Origin: Eukaryota sp. TZLM1-RC
Lineage: Eukaryota; Metamonada: BaSk clade
Length of the DNA: 64,000 nt
Direction: 5' to 3'
NCBI GenBank assembly: GCA_040285825.1
Contig: JAUPSS010000002.1
Span: forward strand, 3,224,001 to 3,288,000
Part shown: positions 41,327-51,624 of the stretch, piece by piece
How the letters are laid out: each line of letters opens with the position of its first letter
Position numbering within the stretch: position 1 is the first letter of the stretch
Program-made: the position numbers and the translations under genes
The notes under the pieces: generated by a model
Seen by the model: the letters and a program-made list of their open reading frames with translations, nothing else
The model's database searches: none
What the model was told of the DNA's origin: nothing

Positions 41327-43723
41327 TCAGGGCTGTTTTCTGCCAATCCTTTTCAGCAATCTTGAGTTGCCAGAAGGCTTTGGGAGGTCAAGGGTGCCTA
41401 TGTAGTTCGCTTGGGAGAGAAATACCAGCACGTCGGAGATCCTTGGAAGGTTGGGCTCAACAGGAATGGTGTTGGCGTTGACTCCGTCCTTGCCACTATA
41501 ATCACCAGTAAGGCGGGGCTTGCGGTGATCTGGGTAGACCACTAGACAGACAGGGGAGGTGAACTCATGGTTCGATGGGACAGCAAATCCTGAGTCTACG
41601 AGTTCGTCGAAAATTTGGTTAGCGACCTCTAACCTGGCTGGATTCAGGGTCCTGGGGGGTCTTCTAACTCTGACGTCTTCGTTGTAGAAGTTGATTTCCA
41701 TGGGAGGGCAATCAATACCTTCAGCATGAGGCTTGAGGGTAAATACGTCTTCGAACTCTTTCAAAGTTTGAAGTAGGGACTTCTTGAAATGGTCGTTGTC
41801 GAGGTTGATGGTACAACCAGATGAGTTGATGTGTTCCAACCAACGTGTGGAAACGTTGACGACTTCTGAAGCTTGCGATATTCGATGGTCGAATTCGGCT
41901 TCAGGTAATAGTAATGTGCGACAGGCGTCGTCCATTCTAATATAAATGCCCTTGTTGTTCATCAGCCCAAGGTGACTCAACAAGTCAGCACCAATGAGAA
42001 TGGTCTCATGTCCAGGAACGGTGCTGAACTTGTGTTTCACGTGTACAATCTGGGTAACACTACCTAGTCTAATGCTAAGGGTTCCAGAAGCAGTACCAAG
42101 GGACTGTGAGGTAGTTCCATCAGCAATCTTGTATGAAATGGTTTCGTTGGAACGTGCCATGTTACAATTACTGATGACGTCTTCCGTGACTACTGAGCAT
42201 GTTGCACCAGAGTCAATTATGCTTTTAACTTCGACATTGTTGATCAGGAAGTTTAATTGTAGGCAGTTGTGATTCATGGATTGTACCATAAAAATTGTAT
42301 CAGAATCATGTCCATTTAAGTCGACTTGTTCTGAGAAGAAGTGAGCCTGACTGTTGAGTGTCTTGGTAGGTTCCAAGTTGGCAAGTGGATTGATAAGAGA
42401 ATCTTTCCATGCTGAACTTTCTGTGTGTAGTTGTGTTGTTGTTGTAGGGGGTATGGTTTCTAAAGTACATAAATAGTGACGGGAACGTTTATTGTAAGAA
42501 GAGCCTCTGCCTCTGCCGCGAGTACCTCTTCGACTACGGAAACCAGAACCTCTAGAACTTCTACCTCGAGCTTGTTGTTGAGCTTGTTGCTCTCTCCACT
42601 TCTTGCTCCTTTGGCAGTCTTCGCTGGGGCACCTTTCGGTCGGATGGCCCTTTTTCTTACAGAAGTTGCATTGGACATCAGCGGCCTGGGAAGACGATTG
42701 TGGTAGGCTTCCTCCTCTCTTACTTTGTTTTGGGCGTTTACCTGGACCAGAACCTCGTGGTCTGGGGATGTCAGGTGGGGAGGGAACGACCGTGGGAGGT
42801 CGGCGAGAGGCCTGCTGATGAGTTAATTGGTTCTGATAGGTGAAATCGACATGGTTCAGTTGTTCCATGAACGATCTGGCGTTACAGAAATTCTCGTATT
42901 CAATTTGAAGAACACTAAAGAATTCGCCAAGGGTGTGCCCATCGCATGAGTAGTGGGAGGGAGAGGACCAGATCCTGAGGAGTCTGTCTCTGATAGGGAT
43001 AATTCCTACGCTTTCTAAGACATGAGTAGCAACTACCCAGTCTGGAAGTCTATCAGCTGGAGGAGTGGAGCTTATGGAGAATGTTCTCAATTGTTGAGAG
43101 ATGCCCCTAAACTCTTGGATGGCGGTGGAGCGAGTCAAAACTCTGCCGATGTTGACCATGAAGTCAATCCATCTATTGCCATAATCTCTTTCCGACCAGT
43201 CCATGTTGGTTGCGAGGAGAGCTCGATTAGCCTCATCCAGTCTGCTGAATTGGGTTCTTCTTAGAATTTGAGCCCAAATGATGCGTTCATCTCTTGAGGT
43301 AGGAACCGTGGGAGAAGAGATAGCTAGGTGAGCACCTTGGTATCGTAGCGCATTTAACACCTCGGGGGTGACACATTCAGCGAGGCCTCGGGGGTTGATC
43401 CTCATGGCTTGACGGAACAAGTCCCATTCGTGAACTGGTTCTCCAGTGATGTTACCAAAATACTCATCGATCGATGGTTGGGAACCTTCTCTAGCTAGTT
43501 CTAATTCTTCACGTAGTCTGGCAACTTCGTTAGCTAGAGCTATCTGGGCTGGATCCTCAACATTACCTCTCGTTTCTCTTAGGACTCGGTCGGTACGACT
43601 CCAGAGAATGAATTTGTTGACAAACTTTAGGAGTTTATCAGCGTCTCTCAAATCAGAAGCTTCAAGATATGGACGTTTAGGACGGTCCCTACGTCTGTCA
43701 TCTCGATCTCTTGATCCAATCAT
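41327..43723 (-). CDS. Gypsy Gag C-terminus, protease and RT start
   Basis: Basic segment RDRDDRRRDRPKRPYLE, capsid-like region, a Gly/Arg/Ser-rich stretch, zinc knuckle CNFCKKKGHPTERC (CX2CX4HX4C intact), aspartic protease with SIIDSGATCS (42203-42214), and RT fingers (TGDYSGKDGVNANTIPVEPN). A frameshift near 41380, just after GTLDLPK, ends it. It continues gag from 43720-45792 by a shift near 43880: the deleted sister element has one more base in a G-run there. Confidence 0.88.
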   Translation of the reverse strand: MIGSRDRDDRRRDRPKRPYLEASDLRDADKLLKFVNKFILWSRTDRVLRETRGNVEDPAQIALANEVARLREELELAREGSQPSIDEYFGNITGEPVHEWDLFRQAMRINPRGLAECVTPEVLNALRYQGAHLAISSPTVPTSRDERIIWAQILRRTQFSRLDEANRALLATNMDWSERDYGNRWIDFMVNIGRVLTRSTAIQEFRGISQQLRTFSISSTPPADRLPDWVVATHVLESVGIIPIRDRLLRIWSSPSHYSCDGHTLGEFFSVLQIEYENFCNARSFMEQLNHVDFTYQNQLTHQQASRRPPTVVPSPPDIPRPRGSGPGKRPKQSKRGGSLPQSSSQAADVQCNFCKKKGHPTERCPSEDCQRSKKWREQQAQQQARGRSSRGSGFRSRRGTRGRGRGSSYNKRSRHYLCTLETIPPTTTTQLHTESSAWKDSLINPLANLEPTKTLNSQAHFFSEQVDLNGHDSDTIFMVQSMNHNCLQLNFLINNVEVKSIIDSGATCSVVTEDVISNCNMARSNETISYKIADGTTSQSLGTASGTLSIRLGSVTQIVHVKHKFSTVPGHETILIGADLLSHLGLMNNKGIYIRMDDACRTLLLPEAEFDHRISQASEVVNVSTRWLEHINSSGCTINLDNDHFKKSLLQTLKEFEDVFTLKPHAEGIDCPPMEINFYNEDVRVRRPPRTLNPARLEVANQIFDELVDSGFAVPSNHEFTSPVCLVVYPDHRKPRLTGDYSGKDGVNANTIPVEPNLPRISDVLVFLSQANYIGTLDLPKPSGNSRLLKRIGRKQP

Positions 43724-45792
43724 TGAAGAGAGGAGAAGGCTACTTTCGTATGTGCCCGAGAAGGGTGAATGATGTGAGGAAATGGAGGATGTTGAACCTG
43801 TTGTGGAAGGTGTAGGTAGGGGTTGAGGAGCTCGACTAACGGGAGTGATGGGAGCAGGTACCGCATCAGAAGATGTGGTGGGGTGGGTGATTCACTGCTC
43901 ACAGTGACAACGTCGTCGTCAGCTTGTTCCATAGCAGATTGGTTGGGGTTAGAGGTTTCCGTGACAGGAAATGAATCAGTTTCCATGGGAGGTTGTGGTG
44001 ATTCAGGAGGTTGAGCGGAGGAAGATGGAGCTTCACTCTGTTGAGGTTCAGGGGAAGGTACTGTCTCTTCGATCTGGGCTGGAACCTGATAAGAAGAGAT
44101 CGCTGGTTGAACCAAGCGTGTTTTCTCTATACGACCTTCTACCATTACCCACTTTAACATCCTGGATTCTATGCATCCAGGGAAAACGGTGACGAGCTGG
44201 AGGGCTCTTTGAAGATTGCCAGATCTTCTGTGGTCGGGACCACAATATGACGCTATATGATCAGGACGTCTATCATATAGAAAGAGTCTTTCACCATATG
44301 TGGTTTCGGTAAACCACCACCCTGTTCTATAATCTCTGTCGATAAGGATATCGAGAGATGCGTTGTACCCAGGGCTGAACCTAGGGTATGGGCAAGGGTT
44401 GTGAACGTTTATGAAGAGGTTGTCTTCATCTCCAGCGAAGCGTCTGAATACTCCTTCTCGAGTAGTTCTCATGAACCTAACTCCGGGTCTTGGTTCATAA
44501 GTTGGTTCAGGGTCATTCCTGGAGGTTTCTGGGGTGATCCTTTCATCGGAAAGAAATGGACCAATTCTGGGAGAGATCCATATTCCTAAGTCGTTCTCGA
44601 CTTTGGGGCCGTAGAAAGGAGGACGCTTGTTGCTCATCTCCGTGGGAGGGATGGCCTCTGGGTCCTCTGGAATGACTCGTGTGTTCCTATATCTAGCGTA
44701 AGGGTTGTGCTGGCGGGAAGCACCATGATGAACACTTGAGCTAGCGTAGGAGCTAGTTTGAGAAGGGGTAAGTTGAGCAGGTGTAGAGGATGTTCCTCTT
44801 CTAGCCTGTAACTCTCTTTCCAATCTGTTCTTGAGTTTCCAGATTCGATCTTCATGGAAGTAACGTTCTAAATATTTTTTAGAAACCTCACCAGTTTCTC
44901 TATCAATTTCAGGAACATGTTCCGTGGGAGGAATTGGAGGTTGAGCTGTGTGAGAAAATTCCCTGGGAGGTTCCTCATAGTCAACCAGATCTGAAAATAA
45001 TAGTTCATACCTCTTCCTTTGCTCTTCGGAAAGATGCGAAGGAAAATTTGGTGTGCTAGGAGTGGAATCTCTAGCCTGGGGAGGGGAAACAGACAGATTG
45101 TTAACTCCTCTTACTGTTGATGTAGTAAGAGGAGATCCTGAAGTTGGGACAGCAGGATTTTGAATAGTTCTCCTAACAGTTGGAACTGGAGGGAGAAGCT
45201 GTTGAGAGTGAGAGGGTGGGACCTCAGAACTAGATAAAAGGGATGAAGATGGTACTTCAATGGCCTTAGTGGAGGAGGAAGAGGGTTGATCTTCCAATCC
45301 TTCCTTTGACGTGAGAGAAGGTTGAACAGTCTCTCTGTTCTGAATAGAAGGTGAAGTTGGTACTTCAGAACTTCTTTCTGGGAGGGGAGAAGGTGGGACT
45401 TCAGACGCCCTTAAATGTGAAGGAGGAAGAGGAGCAACGGAATCCTCAACATCTTCATCGTCGTAGGAGACTAATGAAGGGCTTCTTCCTTCCGAAGGAA
45501 TAGAATCCTTAGGAGGGTTGTCTCCTTCCACAGGAACGGAATCCCGAGGAGAGGAACTTCCTTCCATGGGAACGGAATCCTCAGGAAGGGAACTATCTTC
45601 CTTTGGGGTAGAACCCTCGGGAAGAGTTGCTTCAGGAAGCGCAGAAGCTTCAACCGAAGAAGGAGGCACGGAAGCAGAGTCTGTGGTTAGTGGTGAGGAA
45701 GAGGGACCAGTCTCTTCCTCAAGGATCCTACGCTGAGCCGGGGACGACCCAATACGTATTGATGGTCTATGGCTAGGGTTATCGTGTGACAT
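43720..45792 (-). CDS. Gypsy Gag N-terminal part
   Basis: Starts at ATG 45792 within the 5' LTR (MSHDNPSHRPSIRIGS). It has a Pro/Ser/Glu-rich low-complexity region with EDSVPMEGS-like repeats, the conserved LSEEQRKRYELLFSDLVDYE block, and a Trp/Tyr-rich domain (DYRTGWWFTETTYGERLF). About 60 residues before its end the frame departs from that of the sister element through a one-base deletion near 43880. Translation from the LTR means the primer-binding region after the LTR is inside gag. Confidence 0.87.
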   Translation of the reverse strand: MSHDNPSHRPSIRIGSSPAQRRILEEETGPSSSPLTTDSASVPPSSVEASALPEATLPEGSTPKEDSSLPEDSVPMEGSSSPRDSVPVEGDNPPKDSIPSEGRSPSLVSYDDEDVEDSVAPLPPSHLRASEVPPSPLPERSSEVPTSPSIQNRETVQPSLTSKEGLEDQPSSSSTKAIEVPSSSLLSSSEVPPSHSQQLLPPVPTVRRTIQNPAVPTSGSPLTTSTVRGVNNLSVSPPQARDSTPSTPNFPSHLSEEQRKRYELLFSDLVDYEEPPREFSHTAQPPIPPTEHVPEIDRETGEVSKKYLERYFHEDRIWKLKNRLERELQARRGTSSTPAQLTPSQTSSYASSSVHHGASRQHNPYARYRNTRVIPEDPEAIPPTEMSNKRPPFYGPKVENDLGIWISPRIGPFLSDERITPETSRNDPEPTYEPRPGVRFMRTTREGVFRRFAGDEDNLFINVHNPCPYPRFSPGYNASLDILIDRDYRTGWWFTETTYGERLFLYDRRPDHIASYCGPDHRRSGNLQRALQLVTVFPGCIESRMLKWVMVEGRIEKTRLVQPAISSYQVPAQIEETVPSPEPQQSEAPSSSAQPPESPQPPMETDSFPVTETSNPNQSAMEQADDDVVTVSSESPTPPHLLMRYLLPSLPLVELLNPYLHLPQQVQHPPFPHIIHPSRAHTKVAFSSLQ

Positions 45793-45909
45793 AGCTTGAG
45801 TAAATGTAAAGTAATTTATACGAAGAGGAATTGTATTCACTCTTCTTAAGCTAACAGGCGGAATACTAATAACTAAACTATTAACTATAAATACTATTCA
45901 AGACTAACA
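45760..45909 (-). repeat. 5' LTR of the Gypsy element
   Basis: 150-bp direct repeat of 38517-38666; the outer edge is followed by the target duplication CACA. It contains the promoter by position and the gag ATG. Confidence 0.93.
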
Positions 45910-45913
45910 CACA

Positions 45914-46863
45914 CGAAGAAAGAATTGATGCATTTGTCCAACCTAAACCGCCATAATGTGGACTAAGATAAGCATGATCAGCAAGTTGGGACATTTTCCA
46001 TCAAAGTTATTCTGACAACACTTTTTCTTGTAATTCCTTAAACTTCTGGACCAAGGGCCTAGATATAAGATGATTTGTATATTGAAATAAATAATTAAAG
46101 TTAGAAATTATAACAAAGTCTCAAAATGGTAAATTTAATATGTCGCGACACATTTCATTTCATTATTTGGTCAATTTTTCCGGAAATTGAATTGAACTTA
46201 TCAAACAATTCTTTGGTAAGTTCATCATATTTTTTCAGAACGAGCCCAAATGACGAATAGCATCTGATGACGAATCTGGCTTGAATGCAGCAACAAAAAC
46301 TATTTTATTGCCGTTTCAATATGGAATTAATACCACTGATGGTGTTTCCGCAGCAACATTTGCTACAGATGTATTATTTCGCCAAAATGAACCTTTTAAA
46401 GCAACAAGCAGAACAATATTATGTAGGCTTTCAGGATCGCAATAGGACGAACACCCATTTCTGAATTCTTGATAAGTGCAGTCAATCGAGAATTTCTTTA
46501 TTCTTCTAGATATTTAAGTTGACCAGTCAATATTCTATTAAAAAATTTGGTTAATAAAACAAGACAATCCTCTGATGAAATAACTACGGCTTGTATATGA
46601 TCAATAGAAATACCAGAAAGCCCGGCAGACTTACCTTGTGGTCGCTTTTTTATCACCGAAAATACTTCTGATGCCATCAATGGATAGGTTTCCCAATAAG
46701 CTCCGTAAAAACTTTGATCCATTATTGGGTCTTCATAAGGATGAAGTATTTTCAGTTTATCTATAGTATCTTCATTGTTGGGTGCTTTAACTCTGGGACT
46801 TAAAGCAAACAAAGCCCTCGACCATTTGTCGTCAAAGCATTTGTCTTCAACAATTTTACTCAA
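45914..46863 (-). pseudogene. Family B non-LTR element, 5' part (RT region), upstream of the Gypsy insertion
   Basis: The frame 46863-46498 shows RT motif 1 (EVFSVIKKRPQGKSAGLSGI followed by SIDHIQ) and LLTKFFNRILTGQL. Broken frames follow, with HIKFTILRLCYNF. The part next to the Gypsy LTR reads GGLGWTNASILSS, which continues in frame into CAFIGG at 38516 once the Gypsy element and one CACA are taken out. Confidence 0.78.
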
Positions 46864-46915
46864 TTCCTCAGATGACTGTTTTTTCGGTAGTTACACGATA
46901 TTCAAATGATTGCAA

Positions 46916-47290
46916 CTATTGATTCGGCTGCGTTTTGTTCAGTGCCATACTGAAAACAGTGTTTCTAACAGCATCATGTAATGACGAGCGATAAGTTATC
47001 AATTTAGAGCAATTTAGAGCATGGCGCAATTTGAGCTGTGGTGAATTCGAACAAATACATTTTTCTTTTGATAATAATTGATTAATGGGGATATTCAAAT
47101 ATAATCTCATTTTTGTTACAAATGCTTCATTAGTGGCACACAATCCAAATCTTTGTGGTACAATGGTTACAAAAAGTGAAGAATTTGATGACTTATTTTC
47201 ACAAACACCCTTTTCCAATAACAATAAGTGGAGATCTTGATTTAAAACAGCCGAGCTGCATATATTTACATAAAGATCATTTTCACACAT
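46916..47290 (-). pseudogene. Family B non-LTR fragment (knuckle region), separate copy
   Basis: Open frame with VLNQDLHLLLLEKGVCEN, ATNEAFVTKMRLYLNIPI, the knuckle CICSNSPQLKLRHALNC and SSLHDAVRNTVFSMA. It is nearly the same as 38240-37900, so it is a second, truncated copy placed just upstream of the RT fragment. Confidence 0.75.
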
Positions 47291-47484
47291 TCCAGTGAAT
47301 CGTTTCTGTAATGTTCGAAAAGTTTACTTCAAATTAAGTAAGTATAAGACATCAAAAAGAATAAAAATAAAATAAACAAAATAAAACAATAATTAATTTA
47401 TAAAAATAGATATAAATACAGAGAAACAAAAATTAACAATGATAAAGTACAAAAAACAAATTCAATTATTTAAAAAAACAAGAA

Positions 47485-49620
47485 TTAAATAAAATAAAAT
47501 TCAGAATAGTTTAATAATGTTAAAAGTGCATCGACACCCAGCGAAAATTCTCGTTGATTGAGCTCTTCTAAATTACCAATCAAATTTTTGAGCGCTAGAT
47601 CAAAATCAGAACCAATCAGTTTCAGATTATTGACTGCATAATCATAGTCCATCAATTCGTGCCCGGTTGAATACATTCTGTCAACAAATCTACAAAAAAC
47701 ATCAACTTTCTCCACAGCAAATGAAATACTCTTGAATACATCCCTCGACGTTAATAGACACTTCCTCAAAACTCCATCAACAAAATTCTTAACAACAATC
47801 TGGATTTCTTTTGGACTTTGACACGTATTAAGTTCATTGAGAACAGTTCTCCAAGCAGGTTCAATTGTACTGACAGAACAGTATTGGCTGAGAGATTGGA
47901 TAAAGTGTAGCATTTGCTGTCTGTACTTCAACACACCTCTGAAAAAATCAGACTTTGCAATGAATTCTTCTTCATTTTCTTCTGTTTTCTTTCTGAACTG
48001 TGGACTTCTGAACATAGAGTCATAAGTCCAAAGATTCATAATTAAACGTTCCGAATACCTTAGATTCAGAAAATGTCGAAATAATAGTGATAGTTTTTGC
48101 ATCACTAAAACATCAAAAACAATATTCAAAGGAAACTCCACGTCAACTTTGATTGTCATTGCTTGCAAGGCGGTCAATTTACGTCTTTGGTCAACAGAAG
48201 TCTTGACAAATTGACCTACAGAGATATCACCAACATTACTCGCCTGAAGTGAATTAATGGCTGTCAAATGTCCTGTTATTGAATACTGAAGCATTTCAAC
48301 TTTAGGAATATTTTTTGCATTTTGCTTATGATTACCAATGATTTCAAGTAAAAGGGAAAGTCTTTCAGGGTCAATGGACTCGCAAGGACTCATCAAATCA
48401 TTGATGGAAAGTTCTAGAAAGTTTAAAACCCATTCCCCTGACCCTAAAAGGAAATAATGATGAACTGTGTCAGTTAAAAACTCAATCAAACCACAATCAA
48501 AAATTGATAGAGTTGCCATTTTAGATGTCCATTTTAAACTGTCAGATATTATACCAGAAAAAGCTCTTAGATTGGGTCTAGGAGGGTTGGTTGGATCCAA
48601 ACGAAATAGCAATGGTGATCTTTTATCTAGGTCAAAATTGGGATCAAAAATGTCAGAAAAAGGGTCAAGATAACGTGATTGATATGCAATCATGACGTAG
48701 TTGCCGCAGTCAAGAATTTGATTGGCCACTGTTTGCAGAAAATTTGGCACTCTTTCAGTTTTCAGAGCATAATTTCCTTGTCTTTCTTTTACAATGAAAA
48801 ATTCATCAAATGGATCTTCCAATTGCCCAAAGCATAGAAATTTCTTTAAAATAGTGCAGAAGGGCACCATTGCTGACGCAACAATGCTTTCAAAAACACT
48901 CCAGCTCTCGTCTCCCTTGAATTCAAATGACTTCTGTAACAGACGGTCAAAAAACACGTCATTATCGACTGTAGATAGGTCAGAAAAAGCCTGACTTAAC
49001 TTGACAAGTACTACTTTGTGCGATGAAAAATTTGCAATCATTTTTGATAGAGTCACGTTACCAATAACGTCATCTAATTGAGCAATCATTAAATCAAAAT
49101 CATTGAGATAGGCGTTGAGCGCAGCTGCCGTAGCATGAATTATGGAATTGAATCCATAGGCTGAACGAGAGGAAGTGAATCGCCGCAGAAAAAGAACAGA
49201 TGACACAAGAGGAAGGCTATATGAAAGAAGTGAGGTAAGGGAAGAATCAGCAGAGAGGCAGGATGGTGTGAGTGAGCATTTCACGTGAAGAGAGGGGGAA
49301 GGTGACGGGTCAAAGGAGATGAAAGGGTTGTGATGGCCTAGGAGTGCAGAGAGGAGGGCTTTGGAAAGGAGAGATTCCTGGGAAGGGAGTGGGATCTTGG
49401 AGAGAGGGACGTCTGGTATGGCAGGGAGGGGTTCAGATAGGAAGGAGGGAATGTCAGCAAATGTGAGTGGGGCAGCCCATTCAGGAACGAGTGATGAATG
49501 TTCATTCTGTGGAACCTTGGATTCAAGCAAAGGAGAATGAGCTGAGAGGGGTTTACGAGGACCAGACAGCTTCTCTGTTAATTGTCGGTGTATAGTACGT
49601 GGAGAGTGGACTGATGCCAT
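47485..49620 (-). CDS. Gamma-tubulin complex component 2 (GCP2/Spc97-like)
   Basis: 711 residues from ATG 49620. After a Pro/Ser-rich N-terminus (about 110 residues) comes a GRIP1-type domain: SAYGFNSIIHATAAALNAYL, DPFDEFFIV, ERVPNFLQTVANQILDCG, which resembles GCP2 more than GCP3. The GRIP2 domain follows, with VDVEFPLNIVFDVLVMQKL, LFRHFLNLRYSERL and MLHFIQSLSQYC. GCP2 pairs with GCP3 in the gamma-tubulin small complex that nucleates microtubules at spindle poles or basal bodies. It is somewhat shorter than animal GCP2. No intron is evident. It is flanked by non-LTR relics on both sides. Confidence 0.85.
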   Translation of the reverse strand: MASVHSPRTIHRQLTEKLSGPRKPLSAHSPLLESKVPQNEHSSLVPEWAAPLTFADIPSFLSEPLPAIPDVPLSKIPLPSQESLLSKALLSALLGHHNPFISFDPSPSPSLHVKCSLTPSCLSADSSLTSLLSYSLPLVSSVLFLRRFTSSRSAYGFNSIIHATAAALNAYLNDFDLMIAQLDDVIGNVTLSKMIANFSSHKVVLVKLSQAFSDLSTVDNDVFFDRLLQKSFEFKGDESWSVFESIVASAMVPFCTILKKFLCFGQLEDPFDEFFIVKERQGNYALKTERVPNFLQTVANQILDCGNYVMIAYQSRYLDPFSDIFDPNFDLDKRSPLLFRLDPTNPPRPNLRAFSGIISDSLKWTSKMATLSIFDCGLIEFLTDTVHHYFLLGSGEWVLNFLELSINDLMSPCESIDPERLSLLLEIIGNHKQNAKNIPKVEMLQYSITGHLTAINSLQASNVGDISVGQFVKTSVDQRRKLTALQAMTIKVDVEFPLNIVFDVLVMQKLSLLFRHFLNLRYSERLIMNLWTYDSMFRSPQFRKKTEENEEEFIAKSDFFRGVLKYRQQMLHFIQSLSQYCSVSTIEPAWRTVLNELNTCQSPKEIQIVVKNFVDGVLRKCLLTSRDVFKSISFAVEKVDVFCRFVDRMYSTGHELMDYDYAVNNLKLIGSDFDLALKNLIGNLEELNQREFSLGVDALLTLLNYSEFYFI

Positions 49621-49739
49621 TCTGACAGATATTGATTATATTGTATTTTACCTGTAACAAACTCATATGTCTTCACCACAAAATGTCCTCACCCATCCCC
49701 CTTCTTGACCTAGTATTTTCAGTTGTATAAGCGTTTAAT

Positions 49740-50930
49740 TAACAGCGTTTGTAAAGTCGAGATTAAAATAAAGTAATTTTTTTCTGCATTAAAAGAAGTA
49801 TCAGAGGCAAGAGCAGCAACAGAAGCACCATCGATTGTTTATATTCCAAATTGCTGAGGATTCAAAAATTTAGAAGCTTTGTCTTTGGCTCGAACAAACG
49901 AGATAAAGATTCACCAACAGCAATTGGGCGTATTCCATCAGGTTTAATTCCATTACCAGGCTTTACTAAAGCAATCAAACGTGTAGCTAGTAATTCACAA
50001 GGAGGATAATTAATTTTCACAACAGTTAATTGTGGAAAATAATGGGCAAGATCTATGGCAGCACTGGAGCACGCTATTTTCAACAGATCAAAATAAATTC
50101 CAGATGGGCCTGTAGCTTTTTCTTTTGGTAGTTTATTGATAGCTTTAAAAACTTCAATTGCAGAAATTGGATATTCAATCCTAAAAGGACAAAAAATAGC
50201 CATCTACACTTGAAATTTTCTTGAAGATGCTACTTTTGAAGTTTTTCAACAATTTCAGAATATGCATCAGCCAAAGAAGAGGAAAACAAAGACTTTTTTG
50301 CAGCTCCATAACAACCACGTAAGCACAACTTTCGGATAACTTTTGATTTTACAATTGTTCTTATTCCAAAGTTTGCTTTTAAAACATTTTTTGTATTTCC
50401 TAACAAAATAGACATCAAAGATTATTGTTTTCAGAAGGGGAAGGAGAGTGAACACCAGAAGCTTTTAAGTGAAGATCGTCAGAATAATTGTTTCAGCACA
50501 ATTCAAATCGACATCAACTGGAATGGAACATTGGAGAATTTGTTGAGCAGAATATAATTCATCATTTTTGTTTTTCAGGACAAGGTCTCGAATTATGACA
50601 TCTGATACCACAAATCGAACAATTTTTAGAACCTTTCAAACATTTTGGTTGGGATCCAAGATTTAAAGGAACCATTTTTTCTTTTTGTTCTTGCGAATAT
50701 TCATCAACTGACTCGTTTTTTTGAATAGGAGAAAGAAACACAACATGCGACCCATGATTAACATTGGGAGTAGTTCTTGCAGTTTTTCGAATTTTAGAAG
50801 ATGAAAACAGTTTTGCAGAACTGAATTTGTTGAATGAACGTGCAGCAGAACGTAAAGAGGGAAATTGTGGATTAAAAGGAGTGGAATTAATATTTTTTGT
50901 GATTATTTTTGTCTTTCAAGATGTTTATTT
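49740..50930 (-). pseudogene. Non-LTR retrotransposon 5' part: zinc knuckle and RT start
   Basis: Read on the minus strand: a Ser/Arg-rich region (RSAARSFNKFSSAKLF), a CX2CX4HX4C knuckle CSICGIRCHNSRPC (about 50621-50580), then AKKSLFSSSLADAYSEIV, RT motifs KAINKLPKEKATGPSGI and ATRLIALVKPGNGIKPDGIR with PIAVGESLSRLF, and TIDGASVAALAS. This is the only piece in the window showing the N-terminal part of these elements. Several frameshifts; it ends before the YxDD region. Confidence 0.7.
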
Positions 50931-50934
50931 TATA

Positions 50935-51600
50935 AATACTATACATGTTTATCCAATTTTATTCAATTCAAACTTTCCACTAGACGATTATTTAAATTTT
51001 ATTCCATCACTGAATCAAGACTGCTTACTTTCATTCATCTGCATTTTTGTGATATAAAGAAGATCAGGTCTCATCTCGGTCACAATCACTAGATAGTTTA
51101 CAAGATGATTTGTGTAATAAGATAAATTGCATAAACATCATAACGATCTAGGAAAGCAAGTAAGGGGTTAACAAAACTATTGATAATTGAATCAGCTCTC
51201 CATTTAGGCTAATATATCTCGGGAATTAGATATCTTGGAGAACTGCATAAAATGTGGCATAATGTTACTAGTCCCGAATGACTTACTAAAAACACTTTGA
51301 ACAATAGGTTAAATCCATTAGGCATTTTCCAACAAATTTTCCATTGAAGGATTTTAGTTGTAGGTATAACAAAAATTGCTATAACTGTTTAATTATTTAT
51401 TGTTTTTCTACAACAAAAAGTTGAAATTAACGTTTTGCATCATTCCCCATTCAATATCTTGAGTTTCAACTATTTATTGTAAAAATTTCCTCAAATCAAA
51501 TCCTTGTTGAACAAGTTTGTCAAACTCAGAATTAGAACAATTAAAAATAAATAAATTGAGAGAAATCTAACATCCTAACCCAATATCGAGATAGTACTCG
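50935..51600. other. Intergenic, no supported feature
   Basis: AT-rich stretch between the RT relic and the SNARE gene. No feature recognised. Confidence 0.4.
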
Positions 51601-51624
51601 GCTTATATTGCAGTTCAAGAAAGA

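Larger units (their letters stand above)
38517..45909 (-). mobile_element. Gypsy/chromovirus-like LTR retrotransposon, nearly complete, 7.4 kb
   Basis: Direct 150-bp LTRs (38517-38666 and 45760-45909; TGATGG...CTAACA on the plus strand) and the 4-bp target duplication CACA (38513-38516, 45910-45913) define it exactly. On the minus strand: gag, protease, RT, RNase H, integrase, chromodomain-like end. Gag starts within the 5' LTR and the integrase frame ends just inside the 3' LTR. Only two single-base frame breaks are evident (about 43880 and 41380), and the two LTRs look identical over the parts I compared, so it is young. It is inserted in a family B non-LTR element. Confidence 0.94.

Noticed and set aside
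50764-51092. Plus-strand ORFs with hydrophobic stretches
   Set aside because: The opposite strand carries the Ser/Arg-rich N-terminal region of a non-LTR element; these are shadows.
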